A stretch of 64,000 nucleotides of DNA from Colletotrichum lupini. Taxonomy: Eukaryota > Ascomycota > Sordariomycetes > Glomerellales > Glomerellaceae. The stretch lies in contig NC_064680.1 of NCBI RefSeq assembly GCF_023278565.1, positions 372,001-436,000 of the forward strand, written 5' to 3'. Both the position numbers and the translations under genes were made by a program. Shown here piece after piece: positions 46,644-57,958 of this stretch. Each line of letters starts with the position of its first letter. The first letter of the stretch is position 1. Below the pieces are notes generated by a model. It was not told the origin of the DNA. It was given only the letters and a program-made list of their open reading frames with translations, and did no database searches.

Positions 46644-47648
46644 AGAATCAAACGGGCTTGATCGCAGGGCATGAGGTCCAGGCTTGATGTCAACATCTGA
46701 GGGCGATACTTGGCGAGATCTGATCTCCTGCCAAGCACCGACTTGGAAGTCCAGAGACTTGCTTGCATGTCATATGGTAGCAGTCTTTGATTGAGAATAG
46801 ATCGATATTTCGTGAAACACACCATCGAGCTGCTGCTGATTCCTTTAGGACCAGGGAATACGACGCTCGTGACTTACATATCACGAAACGTATGATTGTA
46901 GCCAAGTTGAGGCGGTGCTCAGCAGCTTATTGACGACGACAGGTATGGAAAGCTACGTTTGGCTCTTGATGGCATGAAGAAACGATGAGAACTTAGACTC
47001 TTGAACGGCATCCCGTTGTATTCGTTCCTATGGGGTTGGTGGTCATCGCTTCTGCTTTCCATATAATTGATCGACCACCGATCATTCTTTACTCCGTGAC
47101 TATGGGCATTAAAATCGTCCCGAGCCAAGACTCGGTAGGCGATGAATAGCCATAAGCCTCTATTAAGTCTTCTCCTACTTGCCTAGACTTGCCAACTTGG
47201 GAAACTTGGCGTTAATGAGAGCAAATAGACTCATGAGACCTGGACCCCATGAACCGGCCGTAACAACAGGCCGCCATCTTAAATGTATTTTCATCTATCC
47301 TATCAGATGCACCAGCAAAGCAAAGTCCCAGCCGAGGCGTCGTACACAAGGGTGGTCAATGTCACTCCAGAACTCAGTTGTCGGGATTCAAAGTTGGGGT
47401 CGACGGGTTGAACGCGGGGTCGACAGGCATTTCGCAGGATGCTTCGGCCAAGTTGATGTTTTGTCGATTAGTGATTACTTACATGCAGTGGTGAATCTGC
47501 CGAGGCTCCCTCCGCGAACTGCAGACTGGAGACATATAAGTAGAATGACAGAAACTGATGGCAGTCGCTGTTTACGTTGCATCATTGACGGCAATTTCAC
47601 CTTTGATAGTAAATCACAAGCACTCATAGAACAGATTCGCAAAAAACA
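46644..47648. other. Intergenic, nothing recognised
   Basis: Spacer of about 1 kb between the nuclease and the enoyl-CoA hydratase genes; short frames only. Confidence 0.5.
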
Positions 47649-48693
47649 ATGGCCTCATTCCCAAATAAGCTGCCCGAATCATACGCTTCGTTCAAGTACG
47701 ATGGTCTACTCGTCTCCCATGTCCCAGCGAGCTCTTCATCCGTTACAAAGGTCATCATGGTCACCCTCAACCGGCCCAAAAAGTACAACGCCATGAAGGG
47801 AGACATGTTCACCGGCCTCGAGGTGATCTTCAACACCGTCAGCGAGGACCCGCGGGTCCGCGCGGTCGTCATCACGGGGGCAGGCAAGGCGTTCTCCGGA
47901 GGCGCGGACCTGGATGTTGGGTTTATGGGTATGATGGCCCTCAAGGAGACGGAGGAATCGATGAGGGATTTTAGGGATTGGTGAGCCTTGCCTGATTCCA
48001 AAGCCATGGAAACAGTAATCCCGCAGGATACTTAACGCGAATTCGGACTGATGCATACTTCACTCTTCACACAGGAGCGGACGGGTTGCGCTGGCGATCT
48101 CAAACTGTAAGAAACCCACCATCGCCGCCGTCAACGGCCCCGCCGCCGGCGTCGGTCTGACAATGATCCTCCCGGCCACGATCCGGGTAGCCTACGAGGG
48201 CGCGCGGTGCGGCTTCCCCTTCTCCCGGCGCGGTCTCGTCCTCGAATCCTGCAGCGCCTTCTTCCTCCCGCGCCTCATAGGCCTCTCGCGCGCCAACCAC
48301 GTGGTCGCGACGGGGGATATGTACCCCGTCACGGATCCGCTTGTCAGCGGGCTGTTTTCAAAGTTTCTGCCCTCGCCGGGGGAGACGGTGGAGTACGCGG
48401 TGAGGTTGGCGGAGGATCTGGCGGAGAATACGTCGTTGGTGAGTGGTAAGTTGATGAGGGATATGATGGTGTATTGTCCGGCTTCGCCTGAGGGGGCGCA
48501 TGTGTTGGATTCGAGGGTGTTTGTGCAGCTTGCTGGGACGGAGGACAATGTTGAGGGGGTTAAGAGTTTCTTGGAGAGGAGGAAGCCTGAGTTTACGGGG
48601 TCTGTTGATCGGGAGAGTGTTCCGTTCTGGCCATGGTGGGATAGGGATGATGGGCGGTTTGTGAGGCAGTTGCAGAAGGCTGCTAAGCTTTGA
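47649..48693 (+). CDS. Enoyl-CoA hydratase/isomerase, probably peroxisomal
   Basis: Two exons, 47649-47980 and 48075-48693, joined through a Trp codon, giving 316 residues. Crotonase-fold enzymes hydrate or isomerise 2- or 3-enoyl-CoA in beta-oxidation. Seen: VTLNRPKKYNAM, the oxyanion-hole loop FSGGADL, the second loop AAVNGPAAGVGLTM, and FPFSRRGLVLESCSAFFLPRLIG in place of the Glu-rich hydratase segment, closer to delta3-delta2-enoyl-CoA isomerases (ECI1 type). The C-terminus is AKL, a usable PTS1 peroxisomal signal. An isomerase of unsaturated fatty-acid oxidation is the best guess; exact activity is uncertain. Confidence 0.87.
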
Positions 48694-49380
48694 TGAGAGT
48701 GAGTGGTGAGAGTGAGTGGTGAGAGTGAGTCGAGACACATCGTGTAATTCTGTGAACCTGGGCAAGATAAGTAGATTGATTGACGCCCGGAATCGGGAAT
48801 TTCTACACGTATCTAAGCATTTTACTACCTCTTGAATATCTTCAGTTGAGTGTTACCAGAGTCTACAGTGGGGTGATCTCTGCATTGTGTTAGTCTGGAC
48901 TCGAGATTCGACAAGTTCATGATACGGTTACTCATGTGAATAGCAGTTCGTCTTCAGCCCCAAAATTTCGACGTGATCTGGAACTTCGCCCTTCAGGAGC
49001 TTGAAGCTCTCTCATCGTGATGAAGGTGAGAAAAGAGTGACACGCTCATGTTTACATGTGAGCGCACGAGGTGTGACAGGCGTCGTCCAGCGCATCCGCT
49101 AACGTTTTAAGCACCGTGACACCCTAGTCCCGATCTTTAGGATCTTCTTGGGGGTGGATCCCCCGGATCGATCGCTAGTAGCTTCTCCCTGGCCGTAGTG
49201 GACGCAGGTGAACAACAAAGAGGCGCTTTGCGGGTGGTGACCTCATTAAACTCAATGTCACAGCGTCATAGACGCCATAGCTACACATTTCTCGTCCCAT
49301 ATTTGACCCGCACGCGTCCGCATGCCAGCTGGGATGTCTATACTGATGTGATGAGATAACGAATCTCTCCTTTGACATTG
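48694..49380. other. Intergenic, nothing recognised beyond a short repeat
   Basis: Contains a 13-bp tandem repeat directly after the enoyl-CoA hydratase stop, and the promoter of the FAD oxidoreductase. No gene seen. Confidence 0.5.
48695..48732 (+). repeat. 13-bp tandem repeat, 2.9 copies
   Basis: Unit GAGAGTGAGTGGT repeated exactly twice with a partial third copy, beginning at the stop codon of the preceding gene. It would lie in the 3' untranslated region. Confidence 0.85.
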
Positions 49381-51245
49381 ATGGCATCTCAGGATCCCAA
49401 TCGTGACCTTGAGCAAAACGGCTCCAAAACCATGTCGCAAAACGGAAATACAGGCAAGGATGGGCGGAAGAGGGTCCTCGTTGTCGGCGCCGGTGCTGCT
49501 GGGTAAGCAAAACTATCAAGACGAACGATTGTAATTCGCACGGCGAGAGACTCACATGTCGTAGCATGTCGACAGCGTACCATCTCTCGAACCACCCGGA
49601 CAAGTTCGATGTGACCCTCATCGACTCGGTCGATTACTGCGGAGGACAGGCCTTTTCGATGCCCATTAACAAGGAGCGACACGGCGCGAGCTGGTTCAAC
49701 CAGGGTGTACAGGGCGGCAGCTACATCTTCCACCACACGCTGACCATGTTCGCCCGCCAAGGCTACCACGCGGATCCCGTCAAGCTTCAGGTCTCCTTCG
49801 GTAAGGACGATAAGTTCTGGACCAACGTCTTCCCGACCGAGTTCATCGAGAAGCACCAGGCCGAAGTCCGCAGACTGGCTTTCATGCTCAAGATTATGAG
49901 GTGGTTCGAAGTTTTTTTCGCATTACTGCCGTTGAAAGTTGTCTTCAAGCTATTTCGATTCTCAGACGAGTTCACAAACGTCGTGGGATTGCCCATGACT
50001 GCTCTCTTCCTTGGTACTGGCAACGCGACGCCAGAGGTGCCCGCCATCATGTTGGAACGTCTTTGTACTTCGCCAACGTACGGAATGTGGTACCCCGCCG
50101 ACCCGAACAGCGTCGCCTCCAACCAGCCGCCAATGGTCGTCTTCCCCAACTTTACCGATTTCTATACTACATGGAAGAAGGACCTTGAGTCTCGAGGCGT
50201 GACTGTTCGCTTGTCGACGGAGCTCACTGAGGTTGTCCATCGCAACAAGCGTGGCGTCCTCGTAAAGACCAAACCCCGGACCCCCGTGGAAGACGGACAT
50301 AACCCCGTTGGCGGCGACCCAGATGCAATCGAGTCAGAGGAACACTACGACGAGATCGTCATGTGCGTCCTTGCTGACACCGCTAAGAAGATCCTGGGCA
50401 AGACCTCATCATGGCGCGAGCGCAAGGTGCTCGGCTCGGCTACCTTCTCCGACGATATCACAATTACTCACAACGACGCCGACTACATGAAAAAGTACTA
50501 TGAGAACTTTTACGACGAGAAGAAGGCTGTAAAGACACTCGGCAAGAAGGGCGAAGTTGACGAGTCATCCCGCCTTGCGTTCGCCAAGGACAACTTTAGA
50601 CCCATGTACTACATTCGCATGTACGACGATGACCTTTCCAAGCTGGAGATGTGCTTTGACACCACCAACTACCAGTCCCAGTTCCCCGACAAGGTTCCCT
50701 TTGAGCAGCACGTCTTCCAGACCATCTACCTGAACAAGGACCGCGACCGCAAGCACTGGACCGACAGCGAGATTGACAAGGACAAGATCATCCGCGCCGA
50801 CTGGTGGCATCAGCTTTGCCACACATGGAAGCACTACACCTTTGTCGTACCGTGGATGATGTTCCTCCAAGCCAAGAAGCGCGTCCGTTTCGCAGGCTCA
50901 TGGACTCTGGTCAATGCGCACGAGGTCGCCATCATGTCTGGTATTGCTGCCGCTGTCGACATGGGCGCGGATTACCCCGAGGATTTGGAGCACGACAAGT
51001 TTGCGCTCTTGTGCTTCAGGCTCTACTATCTGTTGGCGTATGGGAAATGGTATCGTCGCAAGTTCAAGGACAGCAAGAGCCAGAAGGCCAAGGATGGCGC
51101 GGGCTGGGCTTCTGGGTTATATGGCAGTGTGTACAAGGGTCCTGGTGTGGCTGAGCAGGAGAGGTCGGTTTGGAGGGAGGAAGTTAAGGCAGGGCGAAGC
51201 ACGGAGAACCTAGCGGAGGGCAATAACGGGCGGAGTCAGCCTTAG
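49381..51245 (+). CDS. FAD-dependent oxidoreductase (amine-oxidase-like)
   Basis: Two exons, 49381-49502 and 49565-51245, giving 600 residues. The intron splits the FAD-binding motif VLVVGAGAAGMSTAYHLS (residues about 32-49), which is only complete after splicing; the ATG at 49381 provides the preceding 30 polar residues. Other flavoprotein features are YDEIVMCVLADTAKKIL, a second dinucleotide-domain strand, and near the C-terminus RVRFAGSWTLVNAHEVAIMSG, the ATG-box-like segment that closes the FAD site. A hydrophobic stretch, WFEVFFALLPLKVVFKLF, may touch a membrane. The family is common in fungi and usually labelled flavin amine oxidase; no substrate is known to me. Confidence 0.82.
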
Positions 51246-51591
51246 AATCGAGAACGGGGTAGCGGATATAGAGTCTTTTGTATGAAAACAAGAGGAGACT
51301 TGCTGATCAATGACAAACTATATCACCTAGCTATGTTGCCGTCGCAAGGAAATAATCGTGGGAAGCCTGAAGGGAAAGATCTTACTCAACCAGGGCTTAA
51401 CTTCTGTGGCAGACGGGCATATTCGGGAACTTTAAGATTCCCATGGCCGACACAAACGCCAGCCCACCGTACAAGAGCCAAAACACGGGGCTCCCATGGA
51501 GCCCACCTCACCAGCAGGATACCTCTTGTCGTCCACCACAAGCTGCGTACCGCAACCGAGTGTCTCTCGATGCGGCACGGAATCTTCAAAA

Positions 51592-51885
51592 CTAAGCTTT
51601 CACCCCGCACAGCACAAACGAGACCCAGGACTTGTTCTGGGCCAAGTCGCAAGTGCCATCAATCTTAAATTCGTCAATACGGACCGAGTTGTGGCGGCAG
51701 AGATCGTCGTGCTTGAAGGCGACGTAGCCAAAGTCGTTGTACCCTTCTATAAAGGCCGCTGACCAACCCGCAAGGCAAATCTCGCCTGACGGCGTCGGCT
51801 CGGGCTCGGGTTCCCCAGTGGCGGTGGGCCCGGCAGGAATGCCACATCCGGTTCCAGCTCGGGCCTCCCGGGTCCGATGCCGCCG
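51592..51885 (-). pseudogene. Orphan C-terminal module of a secreted protein
   Basis: On the minus strand an open frame of about 97 codons without an ATG runs from an upstream TAG to a stop at 51594-51592. It reads GTGCGIPAGPTATGEPEPEP, a Gly/Pro/Thr/Glu linker typical of secreted multidomain proteins, then a compact module starting ICLAGWSAAFIEGYNDFGYV with four Cys in total, ending FVLCGVKA. Codon use and composition look coding and differ from the flanks. No 5' part is found in the next 900 bases, so this is probably the tail of a truncated or deleted gene. I do not recognise the module. Confidence 0.5.
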
Positions 51886-52784
51886 CTAACTCTTCTCAAC
51901 TTCCCGAGTCGCTCGGCTTCGTGTCAGCTTTTCTGTCAAGGATTCTTGAGTTACCTAAAGTAGGGAGGTATCGCCCACCGGCTGAATCCACCAGATGTCA
52001 GGATACACATAGAATAATAATTAGAAAGACGAAGGGCTCCACATACAATTTGTTGCCTTGCGGCGGTGAATTACCTCCACATCGGCAACCTCAAGCATAT
52101 TCTTCTCAGCAGGGAGTAATTTGTGTCAGATAGTCATTTCGTCTTTACTCGTTTGCAAGCTTAACGAACCCTTTCAGCTGCAACGGTAACCATAGTCTTC
52201 TATACAGGGGATGTTCTTATGTCAGATATTTGATTTTAACCTCGCTCGCTTGCTGGCTTGGCAAATCATGTAAGCCGATGTGCATGTACAAGTGAGCCAG
52301 CGTTGTCCAGATAGGGCAAGCGAAATCAAGATGCATTTACTCTGGGCGCTATTTTCGTGCAAGGAAATATCTTCGACCCTCAGCCCCGAGTCCAGACACC
52401 TCCAGCTTCTTTTGACCCGCTGTTCGTGCTTGACAATGGATTCAGCAGTCCTGGTTCTGGCCCATGACTGGCTCTGACTGCGAAGAGATCAGAGCCTTAT
52501 CGGCTCTGAATTCCCTCAGGTAATTTGCCATTTACAAAAAACAAAAGCAGAAAATACCGCAGGACAGTTATACAAACTAGGATGTTGATTAGCCAAGACA
52601 AACTAACGAATAACCTAAGATCTCACTTAAACTATGTTCTGCTACGCTGTCTTAGGCAGCTGCTTTTGACAGCCCATACTCCGGAATCAACAGCGAATGT
52701 TAGCAAAGACGTGCAGTCTTTTACCTCGCAAACAATCCTTTGTCTATCGAAGTCTGCGCATAGGTTCAATTGTTAGGAGTCAAG

Positions 52785-52791
52785 TATATAA
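52785..52791 (+). promoter_or_regulatory. TATA box of the NPP1 fusion gene
   Basis: TATATAA, 99 bases before the ATG at 52884. Assigned from sequence and position. Confidence 0.45.
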
Positions 52792-52883
52792 CTTGTGTCC
52801 CCCAGTGTTAGTCGGTCCATTTGATGTATTAGCCCAAAAGCAAGCTGCTAGATTCTCGGCAAAAGACACTATCCTTCGCAAAT

Positions 52884-55627
52884 ATGTCGTTATCCACATC
52901 CTCGCGACAAGGGCAGCATGCTCTAGCAAAAACTGCTCTCTGGCTCCTTGGGGCAGCACTTTTCTCGCCCTCTCGTGCTCTTACGCTGAGACAGAGTGTC
53001 GAACCCCCTACGAAGCTTCCAGAATGGGCTACGGAGAACGATCTTCGCTATCAACCAGCTCTTGGTAAGATCGCTTCTTGCAATAGAGCTGGTAGCTGCC
53101 TGTTTTCCCACTGCTAATATCTTTTCAAGACTTTGATACTGATGGCTGCTACAATGTGCCTGCTATTGGCTGCAACAAGCGTGTTTCTGAGGGTTTATCT
53201 GAAGGTAGTGGCGAGTGGCAAGGCTGCCGTGACGAGGCTGATCTTGACAACTCCAACGTTTAGTAAGTTAGCTCCTCGATTATCGTTCACTCGACTGTTT
53301 GATGCTGACCAGATTGGCCGTAGCTCACGGCAGCGATGTAATAATGGCTGGTGTGCTTACATGTATGACTATTACTTTGAGAAGGACTACGCTATCGGGC
53401 CCGGTACTGGACACCGCCACGACTGGGAGCATATCATTGTCTTGGTTCCAGATGACAGCACCGTACAAAAGATAGTATGTGCTTCGGCACATGGCGGTTA
53501 CGACTGCAAAAATGCGGACGAGGTGCGATGGCACAATGAAGTCCATCCCAAGGTATGATAGTAACTCTGAACCCGTGGTCGTTCATCGCCTAACGTGTAT
53601 TGATAGATTGTTTACCATAAAGACGGGCCTTCAACGCATGCCTTCCGATTCGCAAATGAAGCGAACGACCAGTTGGAGAATCACAAAAAGGAGTGGCAGC
53701 TTGCTGATTTGGTCAGTTGGAACGGGTTCCCTACGCCGGATCATCGCAACATTCTGGAGAACCATAATTTCGGAAGTGCAAGTTTCGGGATAGGTCATCA
53801 GTTTGCGGACAATTTGGGGAAACTCGTTGATCGACAATGTGACCAGCACCCTAGTGGTCAAGTCATTTGTACCAATCCTCTTCTACGGATTGAGTTTGAC
53901 AAAGACATCGACGAGGGCTCGCCTGGCAACCTACCTCCTAACAACGGATGCAATCCTCCCTCTGACCCTGAGCCCGAGCCTGAACCTGAGCGACCAGACC
54001 TGCGTGTGCTACCTTTAGGAGACTCGATTACCAACGGCTTCGGTAGCAGCAGCAACGCCGGGTACCGTGGCTACTTCTACAACCTCGCCACTGAGGTTCA
54101 CAACGTTGTTGACATGATCGGTTCCGTTCGGTCAGGCGATGCCGACGATGCCGACCACGAGGGCCATAACGGTGCCACAATCGCCGAGATTTCCGGGTAC
54201 GCAGAGCGCGTTCTCTCACAGCGGCCCAATGTTGTTCTGCTACATGCGGGCACCAACGATATGGGCAGCGATGCTGGTGCAGTTGGAGCTGTTAACCGCC
54301 TGATGAACCTGGTGGACATGATCATCGCCAAATGTCCCGATGCAACCGTGCTCGTGGCCCGCATCATACCATCCACCTCCACAAGCATGCAAGCTCGTAT
54401 CAACTCCTTTAATGACGGCGTTGAGGATGCTATGAACGCCCGCGCGGACGACGGCAAGAAGGTGCTAGTCATTCGCATGGACGAAGCTGTCGGCACGGCG
54501 GATCTGATCGACGGGCTGCACCCTAACGATCTAGGCTACATTATCATGGCTACTAACTGGTGGAACGGCGTGCAGCAGGCATTCGAGAATCGCTGGATCG
54601 ACGATCCTGTTGCGGGTCAGCCTCCGGACAACGGCGGTGGCGGTGTCGTGTGCGGGACGGTGCCCACCTGGATCCCTCAGGGCACAACCGCGTCCGGCGG
54701 TGGGCTCGGAAGCGCGGCCCTCGAAAATAACGCCACTGGTGTCTTCATGGCGGATATTGACGGCGACGGGCGGGACGACTACCTTCACGTCAGTGAGAAC
54801 GGCGAGGTTTACATGTACTGGAATATTGGCAAAGCTCCCGACGAGGGTCCAAATGCTGGTAAGGTTCAGTGGCAGCCTGTCGGTGTTATTGCGAGTGGTG
54901 GCGGGGCACAGGGACACCAGGTTCGCTTTGCTGATATCGATGGTGATGGTCGTTCCGAGTTTATCTGGGTCAAGGATTCTGGATCTGCGACGGTGTGGTG
55001 GAATAGGGGCTTCGCCTCTGATGGCCAAGTCAAAGTTATCTGGGGTCCAGGCGCCGGCGAAGAGATCGCCACGGGCATTGGAGACGGCCAAGGTAAGTCG
55101 CTACTTTACTTCAGTCACTGCTTTCTTCGGTTCAAAACCAAAACTAACCTTAACTTTGATGTACAGGTGTGCGCTTTGCTGATATGAATGGCGATGGCAA
55201 AGCGGACTTCATCCACCTCGCAGAGAATGGCGCGGCTACCCTATACATCAACCAAGGGCGTCGCGAAACAGGCGGCTGGGGATGGTGGAACTGGGGCGTG
55301 ATCGCTAGTGGAGTCGGCACCAGCCGTGAGAATATTCGTTTTGCTGACTTGAACGGTGACGGTCGTGATGACTACATTGCCGTTGAGAGTGCCACAGGCG
55401 GGCTGAATGCGTGGTATAACCGCGGCCCACAGAGCCAGAACTGGGCTGCCGTCACTCCCTTGGTGTGGTGGAACCCGGGATCAATCGCTTCCGGAGTAAG
55501 CTATTTACCAAATTGGTCAACCTCGAATATGGTGACGTTTGGGGACTTGAATGGAGACAGTAGGGACGAGTACTTATACATTGGAGTCGAAGATTCGAGT
55601 GTTTATGCATTCCTCAATGGATGCTGA
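52884..55627 (+). CDS. Secreted NPP1 (NLP)-SGNH hydrolase-VCBS repeat fusion protein
   Basis: Five exons, 52884-53064, 53130-53262, 53324-53552, 53607-55092 and 55167-55627; all phases agree, 829 residues, no break seen. After an N-terminal hydrophobic secretion signal comes an NPP1 domain with the heptapeptide GHRHDWE at 134-140, the metal-binding core of necrosis- and ethylene-inducing-like proteins, with extra Cys pairs. A linker rich in Pro and Glu (around 290-310) leads to an SGNH hydrolase with GDS (Ser321), GTND, and DGLHP (Asp483, His486), probably an esterase or deacetylase. From about residue 560 follow five VCBS/FG-GAP-like units with DxDGDGxxD calcium-type loops, for example ADIDGDGRDD. 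NLPs permeabilise dicot plasma membranes; whether this divergent domain does so is unknown. The esterase and beta-propeller part suggests action at a polysaccharide or cell surface. Confidence 0.88.
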
Positions 55628-55720
55628 GAAGTAAACGTAACATTCTAGATAAGTAGTTCTCATATCTAAACTTAGTACTCACTTCAGTAATAATATTTCA
55701 CCCCTGTCTTCCAGGAAGAC

Positions 55721-55740
55721 CAAGGCAAGATGGCCGAGCG
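55721..55740 (+). repeat. Copy of the 5' end of tRNA-Leu
   Basis: CAAGGCAAGATGGCCGAGCG is identical to the start of the tRNA-Leu gene 186 bases downstream, including three bases before it. The copy ends within the D arm, so it cannot make a tRNA. It looks like a remnant of a tandem duplication or of insertion at the tRNA gene. Confidence 0.8.
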
Positions 55741-55909
55741 ATGTGAAGTCGTCCAGTCTCTTCTCTCCCTGCCTGTCAACTAGAAAATCTTCAAGTCGGC
55801 GACTGAAGCTGCAAAAGATGGATGTCGCGCAAGACGACACGCGCACTCGCGCGAGACTGCGAAGCTCAACCTATTGTTACTCAGGATACAAACCCGCCAG
55901 GAAAATCAA

Positions 55910-55991
55910 GGCAAGATGGCCGAGCGGTCTAAGGCGCTAGCTTCAGGTGCTAGTCAAGTAATTGGCGTGGGTTCGAATCCCACTCTTGTCA
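55910..55991 (+). tRNA. tRNA-Leu (anticodon CAG)
   Basis: 82 nt without intron. Acceptor GGCAAGA pairs with TCTTGTC, anticodon stem CTAGC/GCTAG encloses TTCAGGT with CAG at 55944-55946, the long variable arm of a class II tRNA follows, and T stem GTGGG/CCCAC encloses TTCGAAT. Discriminator A at 55991. T runs at 55998-56001 and 56004-56008 end transcription. All stems pair, so it should be functional. Confidence 0.92.
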
Positions 55992-55997
55992 CATCCC

Positions 55998-56008
55998 TTT
56001 TGATTTTT
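55998..56008 (+). terminator. Pol III terminator of tRNA-Leu
   Basis: Two T runs (TTTT and TTTTT) within 17 bases of the tRNA end. Confidence 0.6.
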
Positions 56009-56287
56009 GACCCTATGGATAACTATGCCCATCATCTCACCATTTTAGCATAAAAACAGCTGTTGAAACTCATTGTGGTTGACATTGAAGACATTTTCAA
56101 AGTTGGTCCTGGACATCGGCCGGCCAGCAACGGCTTTGGGTCCCACTTATGCCGAGTCCGGGCTTCCGCTCCGATCCAGCACTGTTTCCGTGCCAGAGTA
56201 ATGATCTCTTCACTCCAGCCATGACACAAGGAATAGCAACGTTTTCGAATAGGGTGAAATCGATTGATAAATATTGCAGACTGGCTC

Positions 56288-57217
56288 TTATCTGGCCTTC
56301 ATTTGAATCTTAAGCTTCTGCGCCACCTGCTCGCTGTTCCAAGTCTCTTGCTGTTTCTTCGCCTTGGCGACCAAAGCCCTCTGTTGTGGGAGCGGCAAGT
56401 GCGACAAAGCCTGTCGATCGGCTGGGCGAAGCGTGGCTAATTGCTTCTCGAAGATTCCGTTCCGCTTGACGGCTGCTGCCGTCAGACCCTTCTTGCTATC
56501 ACCACTTGCTGTCAAGGCTGTCGATGCGTCTTCTCTTAGTGAACTTTTACCAACCAGCAGTGAGTCGCTGGATTTCCTCTGGCCTTGAGTAGACTTCCGG
56601 TGATTTTTAGCTTTCTTTCTATTTCGGTGCGATACGACCTTTCCAGACGCCAACTCTCTGCTGTCTTCGTCCGAGTCGGCGAAACGCCGGCATCCAAAAT
56701 TGTCCTCGCTGTCTCTGCCACAACTAGAGCCGAGATCATAAAAGTCTCTAAATTCTGAGTCTGGCTTGCCAATGTCGATCCGACAGTGTGACTTGCCCGT
56801 CATGTGCTGCCGGACGGCCTGGGCTGTGTTCCTGACGGAGCTGCAGTAAAGACACTCCTTGTACTCGACCATGACGAGATGACAGTATTTGATCAACGTC
56901 TCCAGGTCTACTATCAGACTTTCGAGATTTGGAATAGAGAGCCCATGGCGCTTCTGCATGTGCAGCATGCTTTCTGCGAATTCTGTGCTGAGCTCATTGC
57001 AAAAGAGGCACTGGCTGGGGTTGAAGATGTCCTGGGGCGCAGTGGCTTCGCCGGATGATTCAGTGTCATGTTCATCTGTGTCTGAGTCTGAAAGAGATGT
57101 CTCTTGAAGTCTTTTGCTGAGAAATTCAGTGGCGTTCTCGAGTTCGGCGACGGGGATCGACCGCGAGACCGATAGTTCTGACATGATGAGATGATGGAGG
57201 CTTCTTGAGCTATCCAA
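56288..57217 (-). CDS. REI1-like C2H2 zinc-finger protein
   Basis: Intronless, 309 residues, or 298 from the ATG at 57184. Two zinc fingers are seen: Cys70, Cys73, His86, His91 in CLFCNELSTEFAESMLHMQK, and Cys122, Cys125, His138, His144 in CLYCSSVRNTAQAVRQHMTG. Pattern, spacing and intervening text (HGLSIPNLESLIVDLETLIKY) match the central fingers of REI1/ZNF622, a cytoplasmic factor that recycles proteins from pre-60S ribosomes. The N-terminal finger of REI1 is missing, and the C-terminal half is a Lys/Arg/Ser-rich low-complexity region with RKKAKNHRK. It may be a shortened paralogue with an altered job; nuclear location is possible from the basic stretch. Confidence 0.75.
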   Translation of the reverse strand: MDSSRSLHHLIMSELSVSRSIPVAELENATEFLSKRLQETSLSDSDTDEHDTESSGEATAPQDIFNPSQCLFCNELSTEFAESMLHMQKRHGLSIPNLESLIVDLETLIKYCHLVMVEYKECLYCSSVRNTAQAVRQHMTGKSHCRIDIGKPDSEFRDFYDLGSSCGRDSEDNFGCRRFADSDEDSRELASGKVVSHRNRKKAKNHRKSTQGQRKSSDSLLVGKSSLREDASTALTASGDSKKGLTAAAVKRNGIFEKQLATLRPADRQALSHLPLPQQRALVAKAKKQQETWNSEQVAQKLKIQMKAR

Positions 57218-57958
57218 GGAGTGTCTTGCTGGACGTATAACACCTCAGCGACGGGGGAGATGATGAAGACTTGGATCATGTACATGCTGATATAAAATGG
57301 GACTTCATGGCATTTTCACCGGTCTTATAATGTGCGGTTAAAATACAATATCCACGAGCACAAGGTCTAGACCCAAGTTCGTTGGATGGAAGGAAGAACA
57401 AATGGGCCCAGAACGCCGCTGAAGTGCTTCACGACCTTCCTGTTTGCGTAACTTGCCGTATGACTACATAAATAGTGCTCAAAGAGGCAGTGGAGTGGCG
57501 GTACGGGATACTTTTGGTAATCAACCAATAGGTCTTTCGCCGTGTCCCATGGAGGAGATTACCAACAAAACAGACTTACTTATATTCGGTCAGCTAGAAA
57601 CTCTAAGTATACGAATACATGTAGCGAATGTGGGCAAAACAGGATGTCACGAACGGCGCATTTCCATGTTTCGTTGGAGAGGGGTTCTCTTCAATTTTTG
57701 TGGCGCGACATCGAACAGAGCAGAGCTACGTCCAGGGACCTTACACTCTAGAAAAGTGGTAGTACATGGTAGACTTACATTACCAGCGCGATTGAGAATC
57801 AGGCTGGCGTGTATAGGAGCACTCATTACCATGGCACTGATACTATAGGTACCTTGTTCAAGTGCAGCGATTGAGCTAGACCATCATACTCATAACAGTT
57901 CTTGGTGTATTCCACATATCAAGTCAAATTGGCTAAAACTACATAAGGTCAAAGATGA
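57218..57958. other. Intergenic, nothing recognised
   Basis: REI1-like promoter on one side, 3' end of the secreted orphan on the other; short frames at 57.4-57.8 kb on both strands lack support. Confidence 0.5.

Larger units (their letters stand above)
51246..52883. other. Spacer with a truncated secreted-protein fragment
   Basis: Contains the orphan C-terminal fragment at 51592-51885 (minus) and the promoter of the NPP1 fusion gene. Otherwise AT-leaning sequence between 51.9 and 52.8 kb without genes. Confidence 0.5.
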
